Positions 25,297-33,586 of a stretch of DNA of 43,708 nucleotides are shown in pieces. The stretch is taken from the NCBI GenBank assembly GCA_026386955.1, contig JAPLMQ010000292.1, forward strand, positions 1-43,708, in the 5' to 3' direction. This DNA is from Planctomycetota bacterium. Lineage in GTDB: Bacteria > Planctomycetota > Phycisphaerae > Phycisphaerales > Phycisphaeraceae. The notes beneath the pieces are model-generated. The model worked only from the letters and a program-made list of their open reading frames with translations, ran no database searches and had not been told where the DNA came from. The first letter of the stretch is position 1; each line of letters starts with the position of its first letter. A program made the translations under genes and the position numbers.

Positions 25297-26283
25297 ATGC
25301 GAGTCCTGATCTTCGAGCACATCTGCGGCGGCGGCCTCTCCGGCGTCGATCTGCGCCCGACGCTTGCCCGCAAGGGCGGGGCGATGCTCGAGAACCTCGT
25401 CGCCGATTTCCTGGCCGCGGGGGTCAAGGTGGTCACCACGCTCGACACCCGCGCGAGCCTGCCTCTGCCCGGGGCTTCCGTGGAGCGCGTCGCGCCCGGG
25501 AGCGATTTCTCCGCGATCTTCGACCGGCTCGCCCGCTCGTGCGACGCGGCGCTCGCCGTCGCGCCGGAGTTCGATGGCCTGCTCGAGGGCTGGTGCGCCC
25601 GGATCGAGGCCCTGGGCGTGCGCTCGCTCGGCTCCTCGCCCGCGGCGATCCGGCTCACCGGCGACAAGTTCGGGCTCGCGGCCCATTGGGCCCGCGCGGG
25701 CATCCCCACGCCCGCGACGTTGGCCGGTCTGCCGAAGCCGGACGTCGCGCAGTTCCCCTGCATCGCCAAGCCGCGGTTTGGCGCGGGATGCGAAGACACC
25801 TTCGTCTGCCGCTCGGCGGAAGACTTGCGGCAACTCCCTCGTCGCGCGGATTGGATCGTCCAGCCGTTCATCCCCGGCATTGCCGCCAGCGCGGCCTGCG
25901 TCGTGCATGATGGCCACGCCCGTCCGCTGCGGGCCGGCGAGCAGCGCGTCGAGGGCGCGGGACGGCTCTCCTACCGCGGGGGGCGGCTGCCATTGCCCGA
26001 GGATCTTGAGCGCCGGGCGCTAGACCTGGCGACACGCGCCATCGCCTGCGTCCCGGGTCTGCGCGGCTACGTCGGCGTCGACCTCGTGCTGGGCGAATCG
26101 GCAAGGGACGACTCCGCGATCGAGCTCAACCCGCGCCCGACCGTCGCCTTCGCCGGCCTCCGCCGGCTCTGCGCGACGAGCCTCGCCCGGGCAATCCTCG
26201 ACCCGCGGGCCCCGCTCGCGTGGCGGCCCGGGCGGCTGGTCTATGATGCCTCCGGCGCGGGGCGCTGGGAGGGCGGGCCATGA
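25297..26283 (+). CDS. ATP-grasp ligase, MfnD-like (tyramine-glutamate ligase candidate)
   Basis: A 328-residue ATP-grasp protein of the archaeal MfnD-like group. MfnD joins glutamate to tyramine in methanofuran synthesis. Visible features are the N-terminal MRVLIFEHICGGGL and LGSSPAAIRLTGDKFGLAAHW, which hold the ATP-grasp entry. Further on come FPCIAKPRFGAGCEDTFVC, WIVQPFIPGIAASAACV, and GYVGVDLVLG...AIELNPRPTVAFAGLR. The context (MfnE and MfnF genes directly after) supports a methanofuran-type substrate; a tyrosine instead of tyramine acceptor is possible in bacteria. GGAG precedes the ATG by 8 nt. The TGA overlaps the next ATG by 4 nt. Confidence 0.82.
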   Translation: MRVLIFEHICGGGLSGVDLRPTLARKGGAMLENLVADFLAAGVKVVTTLDTRASLPLPGASVERVAPGSDFSAIFDRLARSCDAALAVAPEFDGLLEGWCARIEALGVRSLGSSPAAIRLTGDKFGLAAHWARAGIPTPATLAGLPKPDVAQFPCIAKPRFGAGCEDTFVCRSAEDLRQLPRRADWIVQPFIPGIAASAACVVHDGHARPLRAGEQRVEGAGRLSYRGGRLPLPEDLERRALDLATRAIACVPGLRGYVGVDLVLGESARDDSAIELNPRPTVAFAGLRRLCATSLARAILDPRAPLAWRPGRLVYDASGAGRWEGGP

Positions 26284-27299
26284 AGACGCTGGCGCTCGAC
26301 ATCGGCGGTGCGAACCTCAAGGCGGCCCACAGCGTGGGCGGGGCGTGGCGGGCCCGCAACATTTCCTTCGCCCTCTGGCAGCACCCTGGCCAACTCGCGC
26401 AGAAACTGATCGACCTCGCCTGCGACGCGCCGCCCTTCGAGCGCGTGCTGGTGACGATGACGGCCGAGCTGTGCGACTGCTTCGCGACCAAGCGCGAGGG
26501 CGTGAAGCACGTCCTGCACGCGGTGGAGCTCACCGCGGGCGGGCGGGCCATTCGCGTCTGGACCACGCGGGGCAAGTTCGTCGACGTCGGCGAGGCGAAC
26601 GCGGACCCGCTCGCCTGTGCGGCCGCGAACTGGCACGCGCTGGCGAGCCACGTCGCGAAGCAGCACCCGCGCGGCCACTCGTTGCTCATCGACATGGGAT
26701 CGACCACCACCGACATCATCCCGATGCAGGACGGCCGGCCAACGGCGCGCGGGCTGACCGATCTCGACCGCCTTGCGACCGGCGAATTGGTCTACACCGG
26801 CGCGTGGCGGACGAACCTCGCGGCCCTGGGCCCGAGCGTGCGCTGGGACGGGCGCGAGGTGGGCGTGATGGCGGAGTATTTCGCGACCACGGCCGACGCC
26901 CATGTCCTCCTGGGCCACCTGCCCGAGGAGCCCACGCGGACCGACACCGCGGACGGTCGGGCGATGACGCGCGAGTTCGCGGCCGCCAGGCTGGCGCGGA
27001 CGATCGGGGCGGACATGGAGATGCTTACGGCCGAGGGCGTGGCGGAGTTGGCACAGGTATTCGCCACCGCCCAGGAACGACAATTGGTCGAGGCGATCGG
27101 CCGGGTGGTCGGATCGCACAAACCTGCTCATGTGGTGCTTGCGGGCAGCGGCGAGTCGATCGCCGCGCGGGCGGCGGCGGCGGCGTTCCCGGAGGGGTCG
27201 GGTGTGCGCATCAGCCGGCTGGCGACCTCGATCGGGCCCGAGGCGTCGGGCGCGGCCTGCGCCTACGCGATGCTCAAGCTGGCGGAGAGCGAGCCGTGA
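26280..27299 (+). CDS. MfnF-like H4MPT-linked C1 transfer protein (hydantoinase/oxoprolinase-type ATPase fold)
   Basis: A 339-residue protein of the family annotated as probable H4MPT-linked C1 transfer pathway protein. Its archaeal member MfnF joins the aminomethylfuran diphosphate to gamma-glutamyltyramine in methanofuran synthesis. It shows an actin-like phosphate site MKTLALDIGGANLKAAH, LVTMTAELCDCFATKREGV, LLIDMGSTTTDIIPMQDG, LVYTGAWRTNLAALG, and VVLAGSGESIAARAA. The length fits the family. It overlaps both neighbours by 4 nt (ATGA, GTGA), so it is translated with them. The exact bacterial substrate is inferred from homology and context. Confidence 0.9.
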   Translation: MKTLALDIGGANLKAAHSVGGAWRARNISFALWQHPGQLAQKLIDLACDAPPFERVLVTMTAELCDCFATKREGVKHVLHAVELTAGGRAIRVWTTRGKFVDVGEANADPLACAAANWHALASHVAKQHPRGHSLLIDMGSTTTDIIPMQDGRPTARGLTDLDRLATGELVYTGAWRTNLAALGPSVRWDGREVGVMAEYFATTADAHVLLGHLPEEPTRTDTADGRAMTREFAAARLARTIGADMEMLTAEGVAELAQVFATAQERQLVEAIGRVVGSHKPAHVVLAGSGESIAARAAAAAFPEGSGVRISRLATSIGPEASGAACAYAMLKLAESEP

Positions 27300-27913
27300 G
27301 CGCAGCGGGCATCCATGTCGTTAAGCTCGGCGGGAGCCTGCTCGATCCGACAGGGCTTCCGGACTTGCTGCAGCGTTTCGCGCGCTGGCGCGGCGAGGCG
27401 CTGGGGTCGCGGGCGCTGCTGGTCGTGGGCGGGGGCGAGACGGCTGACGTGGTGCGGGCGTTCGACAAGGCCTTCGGGCTGGACGAAGAGGCGGCCCACT
27501 GGCTGGCGATCCGCGCGATGGAGTTCAATGCGCACCTGGTCGCGTCGGTGGTCGAGCGGTGCTCGCTGGTTCCCCAGTCCGACGGCCTTGAGTGGGCGTG
27601 GGGGTTCGGGCTGCTCGCGATCATGGATCCCTTCGCTTGGCTGGAGCGGGAGGAGAGCCAGGGCGCGGCGATCCCGCATCGCTGGAGCTTCACGAGCGAT
27701 TGCGTCTCGGCGCATGTCGCGACGCGCGTCGGCGCGTCGAGGCTGACGTTGCTGAAATCGACGCTTCCCCCGGAGCCGTGCGATCTCGCCGAGGCGGGGC
27801 GGCTGGGGATCGTTGACGCGGATTTCGCGCAGTTGGCCGCGGCGCTGCCGCGCGTGGAGTTGGTGAACCTGCGGTCGGAGCGGTTCGAGCGGTGCGTGCT
27901 CAAGCGGGGCTGA
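27296..27913 (+). CDS. Amino-acid-kinase family protein, MfnE-like
   Basis: A 205-residue small amino acid kinase fold protein: IHVVKLGGSLLDPTGLPDLLQRF (ATP/phosphate loop), ALLVVGGGETADVVRAFDKAFGLDEEAAHWLAIRAMEFNAHL, FTSDCVSAHVATRVGASRLTLLKS and GIVDADFAQLAAALPRVELVNLRS. Archaeal MfnE phosphorylates aminomethylfuran phosphate to the diphosphate used by MfnF, and the adjacency to the MfnF-like gene fits that step. It starts at a GTG whose last two bases begin the stop of the previous gene (GTGA), and it is the last gene of the eight-gene plus-strand run. The convergent neighbour is the mfnB-like gene, across inverted-repeat element D. Confidence 0.88.
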   Translation: MSAAGIHVVKLGGSLLDPTGLPDLLQRFARWRGEALGSRALLVVGGGETADVVRAFDKAFGLDEEAAHWLAIRAMEFNAHLVASVVERCSLVPQSDGLEWAWGFGLLAIMDPFAWLEREESQGAAIPHRWSFTSDCVSAHVATRVGASRLTLLKSTLPPEPCDLAEAGRLGIVDADFAQLAAALPRVELVNLRSERFERCVLKRG

Positions 27914-27921
27914 TCTGCCCT

Positions 27922-28099
27922 GCCCTTCTCCCTCCGGGAGAAGGTGGCCGGTACTCCGGCCGGATGAGGGCGTGGGTGACCGGCGACTCCAGATCAGCAC
28001 GGCAGACGCAAGCGCTATTTCTCACGTTGTTGTTGACTCACGCCCTCACCCGTCACGGATGAGTACATCCGTGCCACCCTCTCCCGGAGGGAGAGGGGC
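27922..28099. repeat. 178-bp inverted-repeat element D (CTCCCTCCGGGAGA arms)
   Basis: The left arm GCCC(T)TCTCCCTCCGGGAGAAGGTGGC starts at 27922 and an inverted copy (GCCACCCTCTCCC...GAGGGAGAGGGGC) ends at 28099. GATGAGGGCGTG and CACGCCCTCACCC are inner inverted partners, and each arm includes a further hairpin (GGCCGGTACTCCGGCC; CACGGATGAGTACATCCGTG). Similar CTCCCTCCGGGAGA repeats are widely seen in GC-rich bacteria. It lies between the convergent C1 operon and the mfnB-like gene and could serve as a two-way terminator. No gene is seen in 27914-28153. Confidence 0.85.
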
Positions 28100-28153
28100 A
28101 AAGACTGCGCCGCGATCCGGGATTGGGAGCACGAACACCGAGGTGAAGCTGAA

Positions 28154-28909
28154 TCAGCGGCCAGCATTGGCGAGCGCGGTGACCAGTGCGGCGACGCGCC
28201 CGGCGCTGACGGCGGCGGTGCGGTCGCGCCCGGCGCAGGCGGCCCCGCGGACGGCGAGGATGTCGGGCCGAAGCGCCGCGGCGCGGGCGAAGGCGTCGTC
28301 CGCCAGCGAGCCGGCGAGGGCGATGAGCAGGTTCGCGGCGCGGGCCTGCGCGATCAGGCCCGTGAGCTGGGCGTCGGTCATCCAGGCGAAGAGGCCTTGG
28401 CCGTCCTTGATGTACGTGTCGATGAGCAGGCCGGCGGCGCGGTGCTGGATCGCCCAGGCGAGGACGTCGGCGACGGCGGGGCTGGCGGCTCGCCCGGCGT
28501 CGGCGTAGGCGGCGGCGATGGGGCGGGGCGGGGCGACCGAGGTCGCGGCGGCCGCGGACGGGGCGAAGTGGGTGGCGAGGCGCTCGCGCCAGTCGGGCGG
28601 GGCGGAGGCGAGCCCGAGCTTCGCGTAGGCCAGCCCCGAGGGCAGGGCGGCGAGCGCCAGCGGGCCGGTGGGCTTGGCGCCGATCGACGACGAGGCCAAT
28701 GAAACTGGCGTGAGCTCGCCCAGCGCGGCCGAGACAGGCCGCGCGCCGGCCACGGCCTGCACCACCGTCGCGAGGGTCGCGGGCGTCGCCGCGCCCAGCG
28801 AGCCGTGCATCGGCTCCTTCACGTCGATGATGTCGGCCCCGCCCGCGACCGCGGCCAGGGCCTCCTCGGCGTTGCGCACGCTCACGAGCAGGCGGGGCTT
28901 CGCGTTCAT
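28154..28909 (-). CDS. mfnB: MfnB-like (5-formylfuran-3-yl)methyl phosphate synthase
   Basis: A 251-residue TIM-barrel protein of the archaeal MfnB family, which makes the furan ring of methanofuran from two glyceraldehyde-3-phosphates. It matches in MNAKPRLLVSVRNAEEALAAVAGGADIIDVKEPMHGSLGAA, AKLGLASAPPDWRE, LLIDTYIKDGQGLF and ALAGSLADDAF...LRPDILAVRGAACAG; Lys residues of VKEP and of AKLGL are where the catalytic lysines are expected. It provides the first step for the MfnE, MfnF and MfnD-like proteins encoded on the opposite strand. Its ATG overlaps the TGA of truD (ATGA). Confidence 0.9.
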   Translation of the reverse strand: MNAKPRLLVSVRNAEEALAAVAGGADIIDVKEPMHGSLGAATPATLATVVQAVAGARPVSAALGELTPVSLASSSIGAKPTGPLALAALPSGLAYAKLGLASAPPDWRERLATHFAPSAAAATSVAPPRPIAAAYADAGRAASPAVADVLAWAIQHRAAGLLIDTYIKDGQGLFAWMTDAQLTGLIAQARAANLLIALAGSLADDAFARAAALRPDILAVRGAACAGRDRTAAVSAGRVAALVTALANAGR

Positions 28910-30201
28910 CGATCGGGCTCGTAGGGCGGCGGGTCGGGATCCTGCGTCTTGGTCTTCATGATTTCGCGCAGGACGGTGGTGGCGAAGCTGCCGCGCGGGA
29001 GGTCGAAGGCGAGGCGGACGTAGGGCCCGTGCTCGTCGCCGCCGCCGGTGACGTCGATGTTGGTGATGGGGATGCGCAGCGGCCGGCGGCTGCCCTCGGC
29101 CTTCGCGAACGGGCCTCCAGCGAGCTCGGCCTCGGTGACCGCCAATGCCGCGAGGGCGCGGCGCTCGGCGTCGGCGGGCGCGCCGGTCGGCATGGTCATG
29201 CTCGTGCCCCACATCGGCCCGCTGGGCGAGACCTCCAGCCGGGGCACGCGCCCCTCGGGGCCGTTCTCGAGCTCGGCGGTCGCGTCGTCGACGGCGAAGA
29301 CCGAGCGGTTGTCGTGCTTCCAGGCGAGGTCGCCCGGCAGGATGCGGTCGAAGGTCGTGTCGACGATGCGCTGGTGGAGGACTTCATTGAAGACCGCGCT
29401 CTGCAGCCCGCTGACGAAGAAATCGCGCTGCTGCTGGTCGATCGCGAGCACGGCCTTGTCGGCGCTCTTGCCCTGGCGCAGCGCGTCGAGGGCCTGGCGG
29501 TCGTGGCGGAGGTGGCGAGGCCAGACGTCGAGGGCGGCGCGGTAGTCGCGGCGGTCGTAGGCTTCGCGCCCGGCGCGGGTGGCGGGGAAGTCCTGCTCGC
29601 GTGGCTGGCCGAGCATGAGGTCGAGGAACTCCTGCGACTTGCCTTGGAGCAGGAGCCGGCCCAGCGCGGGGTTGTCGCCGCGGTAGCCGAAGCGCTGGTC
29701 GCCGAAGTAATTCGGGACGCCGCGGAGCGCGAGCCGGTCGAGCACGGCCTTGGCGCCGATGACCGAGGCGAGCGTGACGTCGCGGATGCGGATGACGAAG
29801 CGGTTGCCTGCGAGGTGGCCCCGGCGGAGCTTGTTGCCGTGCCGGGCCGACCAGGCGACGCGCACGCCGGGCGACTCGGCGTGGGCGAGCAGCTCGGCGT
29901 CGTGGGCGGGGTTGGGCAGGCGGACGGAGAAGTGCTGGCGGGTGACGGCGTGCTTGTCCTTCAGGCCCGCGTAGCCGATCTCGGAGTTGCGGACGCGGAA
30001 GACGCGGGCGAGCCGGCGCAGGACGTCGCTGGTGGTCAGGCCGGTCTTCTCGACGAGGAGGAAGAGATGTTCGCCCGTGCCGGATGGCTCGTAGAGCGGC
30101 TGCTCGTCGACGAGGAAATCCTCGGGCCGCTGCTTGATCGCGCCGCCGATGCCGGGGGTGCCGGGCGTGAGGAAGGCGAGGTTTTCGTAGGCGACGGGCA
30201 T
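28906..30201 (-). CDS. truD: tRNA pseudouridine(13) synthase TruD
   Basis: A 431-residue TruD that modifies U13 of tRNA. Key sequences are IKQRPEDFLVDEQPLYEPSGTGEH, NSEIGYAGLKDKHAVTRQHFSV (with the catalytic Asp of KDKHA), HGNKLRRGHLAGNRFVIRIRDV, GVPNYFGDQRFGYRGDN, and the C-terminal YVRLAFDLPRGSFATTVLREIMK. The start at 30201 is chosen since earlier in-frame codons fall in the terminator-like palindrome. The stop overlaps the mfnB start, coupling an RNA-modification gene to cofactor synthesis. No convincing Shine-Dalgarno is seen. Confidence 0.95.
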   Translation of the reverse strand: MPVAYENLAFLTPGTPGIGGAIKQRPEDFLVDEQPLYEPSGTGEHLFLLVEKTGLTTSDVLRRLARVFRVRNSEIGYAGLKDKHAVTRQHFSVRLPNPAHDAELLAHAESPGVRVAWSARHGNKLRRGHLAGNRFVIRIRDVTLASVIGAKAVLDRLALRGVPNYFGDQRFGYRGDNPALGRLLLQGKSQEFLDLMLGQPREQDFPATRAGREAYDRRDYRAALDVWPRHLRHDRQALDALRQGKSADKAVLAIDQQQRDFFVSGLQSAVFNEVLHQRIVDTTFDRILPGDLAWKHDNRSVFAVDDATAELENGPEGRVPRLEVSPSGPMWGTSMTMPTGAPADAERRALAALAVTEAELAGGPFAKAEGSRRPLRIPITNIDVTGGGDEHGPYVRLAFDLPRGSFATTVLREIMKTKTQDPDPPPYEPDR

Positions 30202-30225
30202 GGGGCGGTTGGTTCGTTGAAAGAA

Positions 30226-30258
30226 ACGAAAACCCAGGCATTGCAATGCCTGGGCTTT
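30226..30258 (-). terminator. Intrinsic terminator of ilvE (CCCAGGCA repeat copy 2)
   Basis: CCCAGGCATTGCAATGCCTGGG (30233-30254) is a perfect palindrome followed on the minus strand by TTTTCGTTTCTTT. It lies between the end of ilvE and the start of truD and is a variant of the ilvB terminator palindrome. Confidence 0.75.
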
Positions 30259-30309
30259 GGGTGTCGAAGCATCACACGGAGCGCGAGGGGAACGAACGCG
30301 CCGCGCGGA

Positions 30310-31212
30310 TCAATCCTCCGGCGCGTTCTTCGCGACGAGCTTGCGGAAGGCCTGGATGAGCTTCTGCGTGGTCTTGCCCGGCTTGCCCGTGCCGATCGAC
30401 CGCCCGTCGACGGCGGTCACGGGCACGACCTCGGCCCCGGTGCCGGTGAGGAACATCTCGTCGGCGACGTAGAGGTCGTGCTTGGTCAGGTCGTGCCGCT
30501 CGATGGGGATGCCCGCCTTGGCTGCCAGCCCGAGCACGATGTTCATGGTCACGCCCTCGAGCGCCCCGGCGTGGAGCGGCGGGGAGCGGAGCACGGGCCC
30601 GCTCTTGCGGTCCTGGACGAGGAAGATGTTGTCGGCCGTGCACTCGGCGACGTAGCCCAGGTGGTTGAGCATGACGGCCTCGGGCACCCCGGCGTCGATC
30701 GCCTCGATCTTCGCGAGGATGTTGTTGAGGTAGTTCATGCTCTTGATGCGCGGGGAGAGGGCCGCAGGGTGGTTGCGGATCGTCGAGGCGGTGATGACCG
30801 ACATGCCGTTCTGGTACATCTCGGCGGGGTAGAGGGAGATGCCGTCGGCGATGATGAAGACGCTGGGGGTTTCGCAGGTGTTGGGGTTGAGGCCCAGCGA
30901 GCCCACGCCGCGGGTGACGCAGAGGCGGATGTAACCGTTCTGGCGGTCGTTGGCCTTGATGAGATCGCGCATCGCAGCGGTGAGCTGCGCGGGGGAGTAG
31001 GGGATCACCAAGCGGATCGCCTTGGCGGATTCGTAGAGGCGGGCGAGATGGGTGGCGCATTTGAGGATGCGCCCGCTGTAGATGCGGATGCCCTCGAAGA
31101 CGCCGTCGCCGTAGAGCAGGCCGTGGTCGTAGACGTTGACGGTCGCGTCCTGTGGGGGGACGAGCTTGCCGTTCAACCAGATCTTCTTGGGCCGCGACGG
31201 GGTCTGGGACAC
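30310..31212 (-). CDS. ilvE: Branched-chain-amino-acid aminotransferase
   Basis: A 300-residue fold-type IV PLP aminotransferase that performs the last step of Val, Leu and Ile synthesis. It shows KIWLNGKLVPPQDATVNVYDHGLLYGDGVFEGIRIYSGRI, the catalytic-Lys region RIKSMNYLNNILAKIEA, MLNHLGYVAECTADNIFLV, LEGVTMNIVLGLA, and VADEMFLTGTGAEVVPVTAVDGR. The start is GTG at 31212, supported by AAAGGA 7 nt upstream; a nearby ATG is out of frame. It is monocistronic, with a TATAAT about 35 bp upstream and a terminator 52 bp after the stop. Confidence 0.93.
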   Translation of the reverse strand: MSQTPSRPKKIWLNGKLVPPQDATVNVYDHGLLYGDGVFEGIRIYSGRILKCATHLARLYESAKAIRLVIPYSPAQLTAAMRDLIKANDRQNGYIRLCVTRGVGSLGLNPNTCETPSVFIIADGISLYPAEMYQNGMSVITASTIRNHPAALSPRIKSMNYLNNILAKIEAIDAGVPEAVMLNHLGYVAECTADNIFLVQDRKSGPVLRSPPLHAGALEGVTMNIVLGLAAKAGIPIERHDLTKHDLYVADEMFLTGTGAEVVPVTAVDGRSIGTGKPGKTTQKLIQAFRKLVAKNAPED

Positions 31213-31244
31213 AGCATGATCCTTTGAAAAAGCGGAAGCCGGGC

Positions 31245-31250
31245 ATTATA
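31245..31250 (-). promoter_or_regulatory. -10 element for ilvE
   Basis: A perfect TATAAT on the minus strand, about 32 nt from the GTG start. I see no good -35 at the proper spacing. Confidence 0.45.
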
Positions 31251-31328
31251 TCGGAAGGGCGGCGTGCATGACGGTGCCGGGTCTTCAATGCTTGACCGCG
31301 CGGGGGCGCGGCTCTACGTTGCGCGGAG

Positions 31329-31362
31329 TTGCGCGAAAACCCGGGCACGCGGTGCCTAGGCT
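31329..31362. repeat. Degenerate CCCAGGCAC palindrome (repeat copy 3)
   Basis: ACCCGGGCACGCGGTGCCTAGGCTTGGGG resembles the ilvB terminator palindrome but with mismatches. It is placed upstream of two divergent genes where neither needs a terminator, so it looks like a decayed member of a dispersed repeat. Confidence 0.55.
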
Positions 31363-31408
31363 TGGGGACTGAGTGGGGTTGATCCAAACGAATGCCTGGA
31401 GCCGGCCG

Positions 31409-32215
31409 ATGAAACTGTCGTTCATGACCTTTGCGTGCGAAAAGTGGTCGCTCGAGCAGGTGATCGCCGGGGCGGTCCGGCACGGGTACCACGGGATTGA
31501 GTTCCGCACCGACGCCCAGCACGCCCATGGCGTCGAGGCCACTGCGACGCCCGCCGCGCGGCGCGAGGCCAAGGCCCGGCTGTCGGATGCGGGCATCTCC
31601 GCCTGCTGCATCGCGACGAGCCTGCAGTTCGCCACCGACAAGTCGCTCGAGGAGGCCCCCGCCCGGATCGACCTCGCCCGCGACTTGGGCAGCCCGGGCC
31701 TGCGCGTCTTCTGCGGGCCGTTGCCCGCGGGCGTCACGGGCAAGGCGGCGCACGAGTTGGTCGCCGGGCGGCTGCGCAAGGCGGCGGAGCGGGCCGCGGC
31801 GGCGGGCGTGGAGCTCTGGCTCGAGACGCACGACTCGTTCAGCAAGGCGGCCGACGTCGCGGCGACCGTCCTCCTCGCGGGCCATTCCTCGGTCGGCATC
31901 AACTACGACAACATGCACCCGTACCGCAACGGCGAGACGCTCGACGAGACGCTCAAGGCCCTGGGCGACCTGGTCCGCCACACGCATTTTCATGATGCCG
32001 TGGGCAAGCCCGAGGTCGTCCTCATCAAGCCGCTGAACCATGGCGACCTGCCGATGGACGCGATGTTCCGCGCGCTGGGCTCCAAGGGGTTCGACGGCTA
32101 CCTCAGCGGCGAGTGGTTCGGCACGCAGTACGGGCAGGACTCGGACTCCTCGCTGGCCGCCTTCGCGTACGACATGCGGGCCCTCGCGGAGCGGAATGGC
32201 CGCCGATTGGGCTGA
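31409..32215 (+). CDS. Sugar phosphate isomerase/epimerase family TIM-barrel protein
   Basis: A 268-residue xylose isomerase-like TIM barrel. It begins MKLSFMTFACEKWSLEQVIAGAVRHGYHGIEFR. Metal-site-like residues appear in LWLETHDSF, VGINYDNMHPYRNGE, HTHFHDA and GYLSGEWFG. Members isomerise or epimerise keto sugars, or cleave related compounds; the substrate here is unknown. The ATG has GGAG 8 nt upstream (TGGAGCCGGCCG). It is followed, 56 bp on, by a conserved hypothetical gene on the same strand. Confidence 0.8.
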   Translation: MKLSFMTFACEKWSLEQVIAGAVRHGYHGIEFRTDAQHAHGVEATATPAARREAKARLSDAGISACCIATSLQFATDKSLEEAPARIDLARDLGSPGLRVFCGPLPAGVTGKAAHELVAGRLRKAAERAAAAGVELWLETHDSFSKAADVAATVLLAGHSSVGINYDNMHPYRNGETLDETLKALGDLVRHTHFHDAVGKPEVVLIKPLNHGDLPMDAMFRALGSKGFDGYLSGEWFGTQYGQDSDSSLAAFAYDMRALAERNGRRLG

Positions 32216-32271
32216 GCGGACGTGGTTCGTCGGGGAATTACAGGCATTTGAAAGACAGAGGAGCGGACCCG

Positions 32272-32766
32272 ATGACAAGCAAGACTCCCCCGCTGGTGGC
32301 GTTGAAGGCGCTCTTCGCCGCGTTGCCCCCCGAACTCGCGATGGCCCGGCTGGTGGTGGCCGACAAGCCGTCCACGGAGCATGTCGCCTTAGTCGAGCGG
32401 GCGCTGGCCGACCCCGAGTTGGCCGGTCGCGAGGGGGCGGCCGCGGGGCTCTGGCTCTACGTCGACGACCTCGACCGCAGCCACAAGATCAGCCAGAAGC
32501 ACGAGGACGATTCGACCTTCTGCTATTGGCACGCGATCATGCACCGGCGCGAGGGCGACTTCTCCAACAGCGGCTACTGGTTCGGGCGGACGGGGGCCCA
32601 CCCGGTGATGGACGTGATCGCGGGCAACCCGGGCGGCGAGGGCTACAACGCCCGCGAGCTGGTGAAGAAGGCCGAGGCCGCCCACGGCCGCGGCGAGGCG
32701 CCCAAGGCGCTGGTCGAGCTGCAGCGCATGGAATGGGCGGCCCTCTTCGGCTGGTGCATGAAGTGA
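32272..32766 (+). CDS. Conserved hypothetical protein
   Basis: A 164-residue soluble protein with GAGGAG 8 nt before its ATG. The central part WLYVDDLDRSHKISQKHEDDSTFCYWHAIMHRREGDFSNSGYWFGRTGAHPV looks strongly conserved and rich in His, Trp and acidic residues, suggesting a metal or ligand site. I do not recognise the function. It is probably co-transcribed with the upstream sugar-phosphate isomerase, which hints at a sugar-related role, but that is speculative. Confidence 0.75.
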   Translation: MTSKTPPLVALKALFAALPPELAMARLVVADKPSTEHVALVERALADPELAGREGAAAGLWLYVDDLDRSHKISQKHEDDSTFCYWHAIMHRREGDFSNSGYWFGRTGAHPVMDVIAGNPGGEGYNARELVKKAEAAHGRGEAPKALVELQRMEWAALFGWCMK

Positions 32767-32806
32767 GCGGATCGCGCGTAGCGGGAGATCACAGCGAGAG
32801 CGGGCC

Positions 32807-33574
32807 TCAGTCCCGGTGCTCCAGCGTGTAGGCGATGACGACCATCGCGTCGTACGCGGCATGCGTGCCCACGACCACGCCGAAGCCGCGGAGGACGTAG
32901 ACGCAGGCGAGGTAGACGCCCGCGACCGTGAGCTGGATGAACTTGCCCATGTCGAAGGGGTTGCGGTCGGAGAAGTGGTAGAGGGCGAAGAGCACCGCCG
33001 AGATGCCGATCGCGCAGACCACGCCCACCCGCTTGGGCAGGCCCATGATGTCGATGGTGATCAGGTAGATCAGCGCCACCGCCAGCAGGCGGAAGAGCAT
33101 CTCCTCGTAGATCCCCGCGCCGATGCTGAAGACCATCCGCGCCTGCCAGCTCAGCGCGGGGGCGCTGGTCCCGGCGGCGAAGGCCTGCAGGTCGAGGTGG
33201 CTGGCGAGGACGATCAGGAAGACGAAGAGCGGGAAGGCGTAGCCGACGGATTCGATCGCCATCATCAGGTAGAGCGTGGGGCGGAAGAGGAAGGGGTCGC
33301 GGCGGTAAAAGTGCTGGCCGAGCAGCACGGCCACGACGATCAGCCCGGGCAGGTAATACGAGGTGACGCCGAAGAGCTGGAAGAACTCGGAGAGGAGCCG
33401 GCGGGCGTAGATGTCGTCGGAGACGTGGCGGGTGGCGTCGTGCCCGTAGAAGGGCAGGGCGAACTCGTAGAAAAGAATCAGCGGCAGGAGGAACCAGAGC
33501 GACTGGAGCGGCCGCTGGGTGAGTTCCCACTGGCTTTCGGAGGCGGGCGAATTGCGCTTGGCGCGTCGGGGCAT
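32807..33574 (-). CDS. CPBP family intramembrane glutamic endopeptidase
   Basis: A 255-residue membrane protein with about six hydrophobic segments and the three CPBP (CAAX protease/bacteriocin processing) motifs: IYEEMLFRLL, ALYHFSDRN and GTHAAYD. These supply the catalytic Glu and His residues inside the membrane. Members cleave near C-termini of proteins or confer bacteriocin resistance; the target is unknown. It follows apt by 12 bp on the same strand. Confidence 0.85.
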   Translation of the reverse strand: MPRRAKRNSPASESQWELTQRPLQSLWFLLPLILFYEFALPFYGHDATRHVSDDIYARRLLSEFFQLFGVTSYYLPGLIVVAVLLGQHFYRRDPFLFRPTLYLMMAIESVGYAFPLFVFLIVLASHLDLQAFAAGTSAPALSWQARMVFSIGAGIYEEMLFRLLAVALIYLITIDIMGLPKRVGVVCAIGISAVLFALYHFSDRNPFDMGKFIQLTVAGVYLACVYVLRGFGVVVGTHAAYDAMVVIAYTLEHRD

Positions 33575-33586
33575 GGGCGGGGCGGC

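Noticed and set aside
31329..31362. Functional terminator for ilvE or the isomerase gene
   Set aside because: It lies upstream of both divergent genes and its stem has mismatches, so it is treated as a decayed repeat copy.
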